This document shows positions 47,648 through 58,591 of a stretch of 64,000 nucleotides of DNA, in pieces. Under the pieces are notes generated by a model. That model was given only the letters and a program-made list of their open reading frames with translations. It did not search any database and had not been told where the DNA came from. Source of the DNA: Hedera helix (lineage: Eukaryota; Streptophyta; Magnoliopsida; Apiales; Araliaceae); NCBI GenBank assembly GCA_947179155.2, contig OX359280.1:42573555-42637554 (forward strand), read 5' to 3'. A program made the translations under genes and the position numbers. Position 1 is the first letter of the stretch, and the number at the start of each line of letters is the position of its first letter.

Positions 47648-47656
47648 TATAAATAG
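47648..47656 (+). promoter_or_regulatory. TATA box of the LTR promoter
   Basis: TATAAATAG, followed about 30 bp later by pyrimidine-rich sequence suitable for transcription start. Same motif at 54972-54980 in the 3' LTR. Confidence 0.75.
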
Positions 47657-47974
47657 AAGCCTTAACTTAAGGATTTTTCATAAACTTCCTTACTTGTTCT
47701 TTCTTTCTCTCTCTAAATACTTCTTGTGAAAGTTCTCTCTAAGTGTGCTTAAGTCATCTTGAGTATTTGTGAAGATCTATAAGTATACGTGTACTGTTCA
47801 AGTTAATCAACCTCATTTAAATCAATATCCAGTCACGTGTTGAGGTAAGGGATACCATCTTTTTCATCTTCCATTATTCAAACGTACTATGGTAAAGGAT
47901 TATCATTATTTGATTCTCGATAATAATATTGTTTCTTCCTTACTCATAAGACGTGCCTTTTATTTCCATGTATT

Positions 47975-48465
47975 AAATTGTGGGAATAACCTTACGGAGC
48001 GGATTGCCGCCTGTTGGTGAATAACCTTTCGTATTCATTCATTATTAATCTCTGAGAATAACCTTACGGAGCGGATTGCCGCCTGTTTGGTGAATAACTC
48101 TTTGTACTCAAATTCTATTAAATTGTGGGAATAACCTTACGGAGCGGATTGCCGCCTGTTGGTGAATAACCTTTCGTATTCATTCATTATTAATCTCTGA
48201 GAATAACCTTACGGAGCGAATTGCCGCATGTTTGGTGAATAACTCTTTGTACTCAAATTCTATTAAATTGTGGGAATAACCTTACGGAGCGGATTGCCGC
48301 CTGTTGGTGAATAACCTTTTGTATTCATTCATTATTAATCTCTGAGAATAACCTTACGGAGCGGATTGCCGCCTGTTTGGTGAATAACTCTTTGTACTCA
48401 AATTCTATTAAATTGTGGGAATAACCTTACGGAGCGGTTTGCCGCCTGTTGGTGAATAACCTTTT
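47975..48465 (+). repeat. Seven-unit tandem array in the LTR, dimeric about 146 bp period
   Basis: Units of about 70-75 bp contain AATAACCTTACGGAGCGGAT and TGCCGCCTGTT-GGTGAATAA. Odd and even units differ (CCTTTCGTATTCATTCATTA versus CTCTTTGTACTCAAATTCTA), so the array grew by duplication of dimers. It lies downstream of the TATA box, so it is probably transcribed in the leader. Copied at 55299-55789. Confidence 0.88.
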
Positions 48466-49647
48466 GTATTAATTTCCTTCACCTTTTGTTAATCAAACCT
48501 GCTACGGTAAGGGATATTATTTTCTTTCATACTCCTAAATCGAAATTTATTATGGAACTATTGCTTCTATAATTCCTGAAAATATTATATGTTCCATAAT
48601 AGTTGAACTTCGTTATTTCAACTGAACCTTCCTATTTACGTGAACCTTTCTATTGAATTGTAACCGTTATTCTGAACTGTGGATCTTGAATTTCACTCCA
48701 CATCATGTTGACAATTTGGACATTATTTGAATCTGTACAAAGTAAACTTCCGATACTTATTGTTATCCTATTTCTTCTGTTCATCATTTATATCATTCTA
48801 ATCATCCAAAAATCAAGCTGTTGTGAATATCTGTGGCCGGGGGCACAGATGTGATATATTTGTTGAACAGATGATAGGTTAAAGGCGATATAATAGGTTA
48901 AAGGCGATACATCTGTTCGGTGTCTTTTATGGCACGTGGTGAATGTTCTCTTTGGCCCGTAGTGCAAAGATGAACTGTTGTTTGGTATGATTATGACCAA
49001 AGGCTGAATCTGGTATAATCATGACCGTTGGTGTTATATTGAATGTCTTTGGCCCGTAGTGCAAAGATGAACTGTTGATCTGCATGATTATGATCAGGAA
49101 CTGTGAATTTGTATTATCTTGACTAATGATATTTCAGATGATAAAAGTTGATGATGTTTTTCCTAAAAAGAGAACCGAGTGGACATTATAGTCTGCATTA
49201 TTCTTCTAATAGATTACTCATTCCGCTGCTATTATTGATCTGAACGTTGTTTAAGAATTTAACTGCAGTTTTTGATATAAACCTTGTAGTCTATTGTATT
49301 CTATCAAGAACTCAACTGTTGAAGACTAATGATAATTTATTCGTCATTATCTTAGTCATGATATTCTTTACTGGGCTATTTGAGCTCACCCTTTCTTTTG
49401 TTCCATTGTTTTTCAACAGGAGATGAAAACATAACAGGGTCTAGCCGGGGAATGGAGTGAGGGTCCGAGGAATAGTTATCATAGTCTTCACGTTTTGTAA
49501 AATAGTGTGGCAATAATAGTGAAGACTTAGTTGTGTATTATTATACACTGTATTGTTGTACGTTGTGCTTTGTTGTAATATTTTTGTTGTAGTCTTTTGA
49601 CGACTCAAGTTTGGGCTGTGTGGGCCCAGATTTGGGGGCGTCACAGT

Positions 49648-49659
49648 TGGCATCAGAGC
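49648..49659 (+). other. Primer-binding site of the chromovirus
   Basis: TGGCATCAGAGC two bases after the LTR, one mismatch from the initiator tRNA-Met complement TGGTATCAGAGC. Confidence 0.85.
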
Positions 49660-49846
49660 TTAGGGATATGGTCTTTAATGGAGATCTGGGGTTAGAACTA
49701 GGAGGGGAGAGACGAATAGAATCAATTACTAGTGTGTCCTACCTAAATTAGATTTTTTTTATCTAATGAATCGATTTGAATGTAGGAACATGAAGAGATG
49801 AGTCAGTTTATTTGAACTAACATTTATTTTGTGACCACAGTTAAGT

Positions 49847-50467
49847 ATGGCATCTGGAAATCAGGAGGTTAACTATGAAATTACCGAAACAAATGTAGCT
49901 GCAAAACAAGAGGCGACGAATAATCTTCTTACAAACTCAGAGTTGAATCATTTGCCTAAGGCAAAAATTATGCGTGTTCTATCCAGTAAGGATGAAGGTG
50001 AAAGCTCTACTACAGTCGTTCCAGATCCATTCTTAGAAGCAATTAAAGGAAGTAACGAACTTGCGGAAATTATTGCCTTTAATTTACTCACTAATTGGGA
50101 GAGTGATATCACCTGGTTATGCTCTATAACAAAGGATCAGAATATATGGACTTTTCATATTAGTCTTTGGGATTTATGGTGTTCCAGCTATAATTTTCAA
50201 GATTATTTAAAAATGATGTTTCTATACTTTTGGGCGTTACAATTTAGAGGAATTCAGGTTAAGTTAGTCACTATCGTGGAAACTGCAGTCTATCGAAAAT
50301 ACTATTTTAATGGAAATCATTGGTACCTTACTACTGATGAAGTTGATGAACCCGAGAAACAGTTTGCTAGAAAATTATTCAGTGGTATTCCCATGGTTGA
50401 AATACGTGAAGATCCGAATGAAGTATTCGGGATTCGATTTGACGATAACAGTCAAGAAACCGAATGA
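49847..50467 (+). CDS. Unrecognised 206-residue ORF in the gag position
   Basis: First ORF of the chromovirus, starting 200 bp after the LTR. It encodes a soluble-looking protein with an N/T/E-rich first third (about residues 1-75) and an aromatic-rich middle (about 85-160: WESDITWLCSI, WTFHISLWDLWCSSYNF, FLYFWALQFRGI, YFNGNHWYLTTDEV), then an acidic end. I see no gag capsid pattern and no CCHC knuckle, and do not recognise the family. It ends with TGA at 50465-50467, overlapping the pol ORF, which is in the +1 frame. It may be a gag replacement, a captured host fragment or a remnant. Its being open for 206 codons in a very young element suggests it was intact in the mobilised copy. Confidence 0.7.
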   Translation: MASGNQEVNYEITETNVAAKQEATNNLLTNSELNHLPKAKIMRVLSSKDEGESSTTVVPDPFLEAIKGSNELAEIIAFNLLTNWESDITWLCSITKDQNIWTFHISLWDLWCSSYNFQDYLKMMFLYFWALQFRGIQVKLVTIVETAVYRKYYFNGNHWYLTTDEVDEPEKQFARKLFSGIPMVEIREDPNEVFGIRFDDNSQETE

Positions 50468-53400
50468 GGTGATAACCGGTAAGCTATTCATAAATTCTCG
50501 TGAAGTCTATGCCATATTAGATACTGGCTCTATCCACTCTTTTATCTCACCTATATGTACTCAACGTTTAAATTTGACTATTGAAAACTTAAATCTTGTC
50601 TTATCAGTTGAAACCTCATTGGGAGAAATACCTATTACATTTACTATCTATAAATCTTGCCTAGTTCAAATCAACAACCTCACATTACCTGTTGACCTTA
50701 TTTCTTTGGAGATGCGTGAATTTGATGTGATTTTAGGAATTGATTGGTTGACTACCCATCATGCTAAAATTGATTGTTTTCATAAGATTATTAGTTTTCA
50801 TATTCCTAATCAACCTGTCATGCAAATTCAAGCAACTAAACCATTGAAATCTATAACTGTTATTTCTAGCCATAAAACCATTCGTTTATTGAAAAACGGA
50901 TGTCAAGCCTTTTTAGCTCATGTCACTGATTTGAACAAAAATACATCAAACTTGAATGATATTCCCATTGTTAATGAGTTTCCTGACGTTTTTCCTGAAG
51001 AACTTCATGGCTTACCCCCAAACCGTGAAATTCATTTTTATATTGATCTTGAACCCGGTACCAAGCCCATTTCCAAAGCTCCCTACCGAATGGCTCCCAT
51101 TGAACTTCAAGAGTTAAAAGTCCAACTACAGGAATTGTTGGATACCGGTTTCATTCGTCCGAGTGCATCACCTTGGGGTGCTCCTGTTCTATTTGTGAAG
51201 AAGAAAGACGGGAGTAGGAGATTGTGCATTGACTACCGAGAATTGAACCATGTCACCATCAAGAACAGGTACCCGTTACCTCGGATTGATGACATGTTTG
51301 ATCAATTGCAAGGCGCTCAACATTTCTCAAAGATTGATCTCCGTTCTGGATATCATCAGTTAAAGGTTAAAGCTGAGGACATTCCAAAGACTGCTTTCAG
51401 AACTCGTTATGGGCATTATGAGTTCTTAGTCATGCCTTTTGGACTAACTAATGCTCCTGCAGCTTTCATGGACATGATGAACCGGATATTCAAGGAACAT
51501 TTGGATCATTTTGTGGTTGTCCTTATTGATGACATCCTCATATACTCCAAGAGTCGCGAGGATCATGAACAACACCTGAGATTGATACTACAAAAGCTCC
51601 GTGAAAACAAATTATATGCCAAGTTGAAGAAATGTGAGTTCTGGCTTGAGGAGGTCGCGTTTCTTGGGCATATGATTTCTAGTCAAGGAATATCAATCGA
51701 TCCTGCGAAGATTGAAACAGTACTAAATTGGGAACAACCCAAAACAGTAACCGAAGTCCGAAGTTTTCTGGGTCTAGCTGGTTATTATCGGAGATTCGTA
51801 GAAGGATTTTCTCGAATCGCCACTCCATTAACGCAGCTTACTCGGAAAAGCACAAAATTCATATGGAGCGAGGAATGCGAGAAAAGTTTCCAAGAACTCA
51901 AGAAGAGACTGGTTTCAGCTCCTGTTCTGACCATACCATCAGGATCAGGAGAATTTGTTATCTACAGTGATGCTTCTGGCAAAGGTCTAGGCTGTGTCCT
52001 TATGCAACATGGAAAGGTTATAGCCTACGCCTCTCGACAACTCAAAGATTATGAGAAAAATTATCCTACTCATGATCTAGAGTTGGCAGCAGTCGTTTTC
52101 GCGTTGAAGATCTGGAGACACTACTTGTACGGAGAAAAAGTGGATATCTATACGGATCATAAAAGTCTCAAGTATTTCTTCACCCAGAAGGAACTCAACA
52201 TGCGACAACGACGTTGGCTTGAGCTGTTAAAGGATTATGACCACACAATCCAGTATCACCCGGGAAAGGCGAACGTTGTAGCTGACGCTTTGAGCAGAAA
52301 ATCTTATGCAAGTACAAGTGCACTGCTGACAACACAAAAGTGTATTTTGTACGACTTGCAAAAGATGGAGATAGAGCTAAAGACACCAGGGACCCACTCG
52401 AAGATTGCTCACGTGCAAGTAGAACCAACTTTAATCGATAAAATTAAAGCTGCTCAAGCTACCGATCCGGAACTGATAAACATGATAAAGAAAGTACAAG
52501 AAGGTGCCATTTCCGAAGCAAGAATCGACGACAAAGGAATACTTCGAGTTAACTCTCGACTCTGTGTTCCTAACAATCCTGAATTAAAGCATAAAATCAT
52601 GATGGAGGCACACAACACGCCGTTTGCAATCCACCAAGGAGGTACCAAGATGTATCGAGATCTTCGACATACATTTTGGTGGAACAATATGAAAAGAGAG
52701 ATTGCGGAGTTTATCTCAAGGTGCCTAACTTGTCAACGTGTCAAGGCAGAACATCAAGTTCCTAAAGGTCCATTACAATCACTTGAAGTTACCGAATGGA
52801 AGTGGGAACACATCAATATGGACTTCGTGACGGGTCTTCCAAAAGTTTCTCAAGGCTTAGATGCAATTTGGGTCATCGTAGATAGATTGACCAAATCTGC
52901 TCATTTCTTGCCTATACGAGAAAACTTTTCACTTGAACGTCTTGCCGGTATGTACATAAATGAGATCGTGAGATTGCATGGCATGCCAGTTTCCATAGTT
53001 TCTGATCGGGATCCTAGATTCACTTCACGCTTTTGGATCAGTCTACAAAAAGCTATGGGCACTGAACTACGTTTTAGTTCTGCATACCATCCTCAAACGG
53101 ACGGACAATCGGAAAGGACGATCCAGACCCTCGAAGATCTTTTGAGACTTTGTGTATTAGACTTCAAAGGAAGTTGGGATAAGTACTTGCCGTTGGTGGA
53201 ATTTTCTTACAACAACAGTTACCAAGCAAGCATAGGCATGGCTCCATTCGAGGCATTGTATGGAAGGAAGTGTCGCTCTCCAATATGTTGGAATGAGGTA
53301 GGAGAAGCAAAATTATTGGGACCCGAGTTGGTACGCTTGACGACCGAAAAGATCCAAATGATCCGACAACGAATACAGACCGCACAAGAACGACAAAAGA

Positions 53401-53909
53401 GTTATGCTGATCTTCATCGGAGAGACGAAAGTTTCAACGTCGGAGATCATGTATTCTTACGTGTTTCTCCATGGAAAGGGGTTACGAGATTCGGAAAGAG
53501 AGGAAAGCTTAACCCTCGATTTATTGGCCCATTTGAAATCCTAGATCGAATAGGAACCGTAGCCTACAGACTAGCCCTACCACCAAGTATGTCTCGCATC
53601 CATAACGTTTTTCACATATCTATGTTACGTAAATATGTGAAGGACCCAAACCACGTCATTGAGTTAGAAGCAGACGTTATAGCAGAGGATTTAACATACG
53701 AGGAGGTACCTGTTAAGATCCTGGATAAGAAGGAGCAGATCCTACGCTCAAAGGTTATACCTCAAGTTAAGGTTTTATGGAGGAACCAAGATACTGAGGA
53801 AATGACCTGGGAGCTAGAATCTGAGATGAAATCTAAGTATCCTTACCTCTTCGATATGTCAGGTACGTCAATTTCGGGGACGAAATTTCATAAGGAGGGG
53901 AGGTTGTAA
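50310..53909 (+). CDS. pol: Ty3/gypsy pol: protease, reverse transcriptase, RNase H, integrase, chromodomain-like tail
   Basis: Uninterrupted 1199-codon ORF. Protease: catalytic DTGS at about residues 71-74 (AILDTGSIHSFIS). RT from about residue 230: RRLCIDYRELNHVTIKNRYP, the catalytic LIDD at about 404-407 (VVVLIDDILIYS; most plant relatives have FIDD). RNase H about 550-665: YSDASGKGLG, HDLELAAVVFALKIWRHYLY, YTDHKSL, ADALSRK. Integrase: HHCC zinc region (residues about 760-810, ending CLTCQ), catalytic D in NMDFVTGLP (about 836), D in SDRDPRFTSRFW, E in HPQTDGQSERTIQTL. C-terminal GPF domain and a chromodomain-like KVLWRNQDTEEMTWELESEM. The ATG at 50310 lies inside the upstream ORF; the conserved protease begins near 50460, so the real start may be by +1 frameshift or reinitiation. 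The stop TAA (53907-53909) is formed by the first bases of the 3' LTR. Confidence 0.95.
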   Translation: MEIIGTLLLMKLMNPRNSLLENYSVVFPWLKYVKIRMKYSGFDLTITVKKPNEVITGKLFINSREVYAILDTGSIHSFISPICTQRLNLTIENLNLVLSVETSLGEIPITFTIYKSCLVQINNLTLPVDLISLEMREFDVILGIDWLTTHHAKIDCFHKIISFHIPNQPVMQIQATKPLKSITVISSHKTIRLLKNGCQAFLAHVTDLNKNTSNLNDIPIVNEFPDVFPEELHGLPPNREIHFYIDLEPGTKPISKAPYRMAPIELQELKVQLQELLDTGFIRPSASPWGAPVLFVKKKDGSRRLCIDYRELNHVTIKNRYPLPRIDDMFDQLQGAQHFSKIDLRSGYHQLKVKAEDIPKTAFRTRYGHYEFLVMPFGLTNAPAAFMDMMNRIFKEHLDHFVVVLIDDILIYSKSREDHEQHLRLILQKLRENKLYAKLKKCEFWLEEVAFLGHMISSQGISIDPAKIETVLNWEQPKTVTEVRSFLGLAGYYRRFVEGFSRIATPLTQLTRKSTKFIWSEECEKSFQELKKRLVSAPVLTIPSGSGEFVIYSDASGKGLGCVLMQHGKVIAYASRQLKDYEKNYPTHDLELAAVVFALKIWRHYLYGEKVDIYTDHKSLKYFFTQKELNMRQRRWLELLKDYDHTIQYHPGKANVVADALSRKSYASTSALLTTQKCILYDLQKMEIELKTPGTHSKIAHVQVEPTLIDKIKAAQATDPELINMIKKVQEGAISEARIDDKGILRVNSRLCVPNNPELKHKIMMEAHNTPFAIHQGGTKMYRDLRHTFWWNNMKREIAEFISRCLTCQRVKAEHQVPKGPLQSLEVTEWKWEHINMDFVTGLPKVSQGLDAIWVIVDRLTKSAHFLPIRENFSLERLAGMYINEIVRLHGMPVSIVSDRDPRFTSRFWISLQKAMGTELRFSSAYHPQTDGQSERTIQTLEDLLRLCVLDFKGSWDKYLPLVEFSYNNSYQASIGMAPFEALYGRKCRSPICWNEVGEAKLLGPELVRLTTEKIQMIRQRIQTAQERQKSYADLHRRDESFNVGDHVFLRVSPWKGVTRFGKRGKLNPRFIGPFEILDRIGTVAYRLALPPSMSRIHNVFHISMLRKYVKDPNHVIELEADVIAEDLTYEEVPVKILDKKEQILRSKVIPQVKVLWRNQDTEEMTWELESEMKSKYPYLFDMSGTSISGTKFHKEGRL
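53892..53903 (+). other. Polypurine tract of the chromovirus
   Basis: AAGGAGGGGAGG one base before the 3' LTR; primes plus-strand DNA synthesis in this family. Confidence 0.85.
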
Positions 53910-56900
53910 GACCCCGAATTTTATGAAATACAAAATTTAATTTTTCTTCATATAGATATTTTTTAAACAGTAAGTGGTTAAATTAACAAAATTGAAAGTT
54001 AAGGATGTTATGTGCAAATTTTATTTTGTCGGACAATATTCGCTTTGTCGGGGAATATTCGTTTGGTCGGGGAATATTCGTGCCGTACGACGGCGCCGAA
54101 ATAATAAATTATTGGTGGACCCCACAACGGAATATTTGTCGGATATAGAAAACGACAGAAGTAACCTTTTTAAATAAAAATAGTCAACGGAACTGTTAAA
54201 ATACCGGTGATAAAAGAATAGTAGCATACGGTAGTTTATGGTATTTTCTGTAGCACACGGTACTCTACAGTAACACATGGTATTGCATAGTATCTCATAT
54301 TATTGGTCTGATAATTGACACCGTAACTGTTACACATCATTTCATCGATAATTGTCACTGCATAATATTTTATATTATCAATTCAATAATTGTTGTTGCA
54401 CTGTTTTTAAAATTATTGAACCTAATAATTGTCACAGTAACATATGCACAGTAATTCACATTATTGAATCAATAATTGTCATTACACAGTAACGTATGCT
54501 TTATTTTACATTATTGTTATCTCTATTATGATGTTATTTAAACAGTTGTATTTCATTAATTTATTGACTTGATATCTAAGAGCTAACTATACTGTATTTA
54601 TAACAATTAGTCATAATAATTGAATTGATAAAGTTATTTGTTTATAATATAAAGTTAGGTGATTATTAGGTGATATGAAATGAATGGTGTAGATTAAAGT
54701 GTGAATTATTGTTGAATAATTAAATTGATTTGTTTATAATATAAAGTTAGGTGATTATTAGGTGATATGAAATGAATGGTGTAGATTAAAGTGTGAATTA
54801 TTGTTGAATAATTAAATTGATTTGTTTATAATATAAAGTTAGGTGATTATTAGGTGATATGAAATGAATGGTGTAGATTAAAGATAATATAATATTTGAA
54901 ATGGATGGTGTAGATTAAAAGATGATCTTTAAATGAATGGTTTAGATTAAATGAATGATAAGATTTTTGGCTATAAATAGAAGCCTTAACTTAAGGATTT
55001 TTCATAAACTTCCTTACTTGTTCTTTCTTTCTCTCTCTAAATACTTCTTGTGAAAGTTCTCTCTAAGTGTGCTTAAGTCATCTTGAGTATTTGTGAAGAT
55101 CTATAAGTATACGTGTACTGTTCAAGTTAATCAACCTCATTTAAATCAATATCCAGTCACGTGTTGAGGTAAGGGATACCATCTTTTTCATCTTCCATTA
55201 TTCAAACGTACTATGGTAAAGGATTATCATTATTTGATTCTCGATAATAATATTGTTTCTTCCTTACTCATAAGACGTGCCTTTTATTTCCATGTATTAA
55301 ATTGTGGGAATAACCTTACGGAGCGGATTGCCGCCTGTTGGTGAATAACCTTTCGTATTCATTCATTATTAATCTCTGAGAATAACCTTACGGAGCGGAT
55401 TGCCGCCTGTTTGGTGAATAACTCTTTGTACTCAAATTCTATTAAATTGTGGGAATAACCTTACGGAGCGGATTGCCGCCTGTTGGTGAATAACCTTTCG
55501 TATTCATTCATTATTAATCTCTGAGAATAACCTTACGGAGCGAATTGCCGCATGTTTGGTGAATAACTCTTTGTACTCAAATTCTATTAAATTGTGGGAA
55601 TAACCTTACGGAGCGGATTGCCGCCTGTTGGTGAATAACCTTTTGTATTCATTCATTATTAATCTCTGAGAATAACCTTACGGAGCGGATTGCCGCCTGT
55701 TTGGTGAATAACTCTTTGTACTCAAATTCTATTAAATTGTGGGAATAACCTTACGGAGCGGTTTGCCGCCTGTTGGTGAATAACCTTTTGTATTAATTTC
55801 CTTCACCTTTTGTTAATCAAACCTGCTACGGTAAGGGATATTATTTTCTTTCATACTCCTAAATCGAAATTTATTATGGAACTATTGCTTCTATAATTCC
55901 TGAAAATATTATATGTTCCATAATAGTTGAACTTCATTATTTCAACTGAACCTTCCTATTTACGTGAACCTTTCTATTGAATTGTAACCGTTATTCTGAA
56001 CTGTGGATCTTGAATTTCACTCCACATCATGTTGACAATTTGGACATTATTTGAATCTGTACAAAGTAAACTTCCGATACTTATTGTTATCCTATTTCTT
56101 CTGTTCATCATTTATATCATTCTAATCATCCAAAAATCAAGCTGTTGTGAATATCTGTGGCCGGGGGCACAGATGTGATATATTTGTTGAACAGATGATA
56201 GGTTAAAGGCGATATAATAGGTTAAAGGCGATACATCTGTTCGGTGTCTTTTATGGCACGTGGTGAATGTTCTCTTTGGCCCGTAGTGCAAAGATGAACT
56301 GTTGTTTGGTATGATTATGACCAAAGGCTGAATCTGGTATAATCATGACCGTTGGTGTTATATTGAATGTCTTTGGCCCGTAGTGCAAAGATGAACTGTT
56401 GATCTGCATGATTATGATCAGGAACTGTGAATTTGTATTATCTTGACTAATGATATTTCAGATGATAAAAGTTGATGATGTTTTTCCTAAAAAGAGAACC
56501 GAGTGGACATTATAGTCTGCATTATTCTTCTAATAGATTACTCATTCCGCTGCTATTATTGATCTGAACGTTGTTTAAGAATTTAACTGCAGTTTTTGAT
56601 ATAAACCTTGTAGTCTATTGTATTCTATCAAGAACTCAACTGTTGAAGACTAATGATAATTTATTCGTCATTATCTTAGTCATGATATTCTTTACTGGGC
56701 TATTTGAGCTCACCCTTTCTTTTGTTCCATTGTTTTTCAACAGGAGATGAAAACATAACAGGGTCTAGCCGGGGAATGGAGTGAGGGTCCGAGGAATAGT
56801 TATCATAGTCTTCACGTTTTGTAAAATAGTGTGGCAATAATAGTGAAGACTTAGTTGTGTATTATTATACACTGTATTGTTGTACGTTGTGCTTTGTTGT

Positions 56901-56969
56901 AATATTTTTGTTGTAGTCTTTTGACGACTCAAGTTTGGGCTGTGTGGGCCCAGATTTGGGGGCGTCACA
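53905..56969 (+). repeat. 3' LTR of the chromovirus
   Basis: Same length as the 5' LTR at a constant offset of 7324; one difference seen (position 55936). Followed by target duplication AAAAT. Confidence 0.96.
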
Positions 56970-56974
56970 AAAAT

Positions 56975-57555
56975 AATTATATATAATTAATTTAAAATAT
57001 CACGTAACAATACTTCAGAATTACTGAATAATTTTTCAATATGAAATCTAATTCTTGTGAAGAAATGAATACAATGGACTTTCTTATGAGTGCCAAATAA
57101 TTAGGCTTGTTGGGATTTTCCACTAGTACTAAATTTTCGTTATCAAATGGCAAATTTTATTTTAATTTATTTAAAAAAAAAATCATTAATCCAAGTCAAA
57201 GGACAAACTTATGGATCCCAGCCACGTAGGAGAAATGTAACTAGATCAAGCCAAAAGGCTAAACATCTACTTCGGTGTAATTTCAAAGAGTTGATGGGTA
57301 TTATTTTTTATGTTAATTTTGAGTTTAAAATTTTTTTAAATTAAATTTTAAAATATTAATAATAATTATATAATTTTTAATAAAAATAACATATTTTAGA
57401 GATCTCTCCATTTATTGTTAATTAGTTTAAATTAATAAATTGGCCGTTCAAGTATAATATCAAAGCTAGCAAGTTATGCAGATCGACATAGGGATCGTGT
57501 TGGGGTTTATAATAATCCCACGTTAATTGGACAAACAAGGTATATGGACGGACTC
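56975..57555. other. AT-rich spacer, nothing recognised
   Basis: No ORF or repeat that I can support. The stretch 57290-57420 resembles half of a decayed Stowaway element but has no partner. Confidence 0.4.
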
Positions 57556-57837
57556 TAATACTATGTTTGGTTCTCATTTCTTGACATGCAAGGAATGAAA
57601 TGACTTAAGGAATGGAATGGTTTAAGGAATGTAATGAGAATGGAATGGAATGGTCATTCCTCATTTTTATGTTTGGTTTGTTCATTCATTCCATCAAGAA
57701 TAGAATCACCATGAATAAAATGTGAAATGGTCTTTTTCGTTTTTTATATATTATGAACTTATAAAATAAATGAAAAAATAAATAAAATAGAACTAAAAGA
57801 ACATCTTTACTAGAAAATATTTTTAATTATTTTTAAT

Positions 57838-57864
57838 GTTAATAATAATAATTATTATTATTAA

Positions 57865-57942
<78 letters not shown>

Positions 57943-58001
57943 TGTTGTTATTATAATTATTGTTATTATTATTATTATCATTATAATATTAATTATTATT
58001 G

Positions 58002-58040
<39 letters not shown>

Positions 58041-58056
58041 ATTATTATTATTATAA

Positions 58057-58103
<47 letters not shown>

Positions 58104-58110
58104 ATTATTA

Positions 58111-58169
<59 letters not shown>

Positions 58170-58191
58170 GTTATTATAATAATTGTTGTTG

Positions 58192-58256
<65 letters not shown>

Positions 58257-58260
58257 ATTG

Positions 58261-58301
<41 letters not shown>

Positions 58302-58330
58302 ATTATTATTATTATTAACATTATTATTAA

Positions 58331-58390
<60 letters not shown>

Positions 58391-58391
58391 G
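57838..58391. repeat. Large (ATT)n/(TTA)n microsatellite
   Basis: About 550 bp of ATT with sporadic GTT, AAC, ATC and AAT interruptions. It yields long isoleucine or tyrosine runs as false ORFs on both strands. Confidence 0.97.
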
Positions 58392-58558
58392 TTAATTTTT
58401 AGAATAAGCCTCTACAAATGTTAATGTTGCATTTTGGATAGTGCTCAGCTCCTTCAAATGTTAAGTAACGAAGAAGTTTCACAATTATTAAGCTATTGAT
58501 GTTGATAGAGTTAAGAATCCACGCCTACTTTCGTTATATTTTTTACAGAGGTCTAGGC

Positions 58559-58590
<32 letters not shown>
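58559..58590. repeat. (AAT)n microsatellite
   Basis: About ten AAT units in the opposite orientation to the larger ATT array nearby. Confidence 0.9.

Positions 58591-58591
<1 letters not shown>

Larger units (their letters stand above)
46581..49645 (+). repeat. 5' LTR of the chromovirus
   Basis: 3065 bp, TG...CA ends. Contains a TATA box (47648-47656), a triplicated block of about 92 bp (47314-47565) and a seven-unit array with AATAACCTTACGGAGCGGAT (47975-48465). Confidence 0.96.
46581..56969 (+). mobile_element. Young Ty3/gypsy chromovirus (Tekay/Del-like) lacking a recognisable gag
   Basis: Complete 10,389 bp element. LTRs 46581-49645 and 53905-56969 are both exactly 3065 bp, begin TGTAAGACCCCG and end GGGGGCGTCACA, and are flanked by a perfect 5 bp target duplication AAAAT (46576-46580, 56970-56974). 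The only LTR difference I found is G48612 versus A55936, a CpG-to-CpA change, so insertion is very recent. Internal region is 4.26 kb: PBS, a 206-residue ORF of unknown type, an intact pol ORF and a polypurine tract. Long LTRs, integrase signature GRKCRSPICWNEVGE and a C-terminal chromodomain-like TWELESEM segment point to the Tekay/Del lineage. The usual gag with CCHC knuckle is missing. Confidence 0.95.

Noticed and set aside
57838..58391. CRISPR-like or regularly spaced repeat array
   Set aside because: No spacers; a simple microsatellite in a plant nuclear genome.
57838..58424. Long ORFs of poly-isoleucine or poly-tyrosine on both strands
   Set aside because: They are direct translations of the (ATT)n array.
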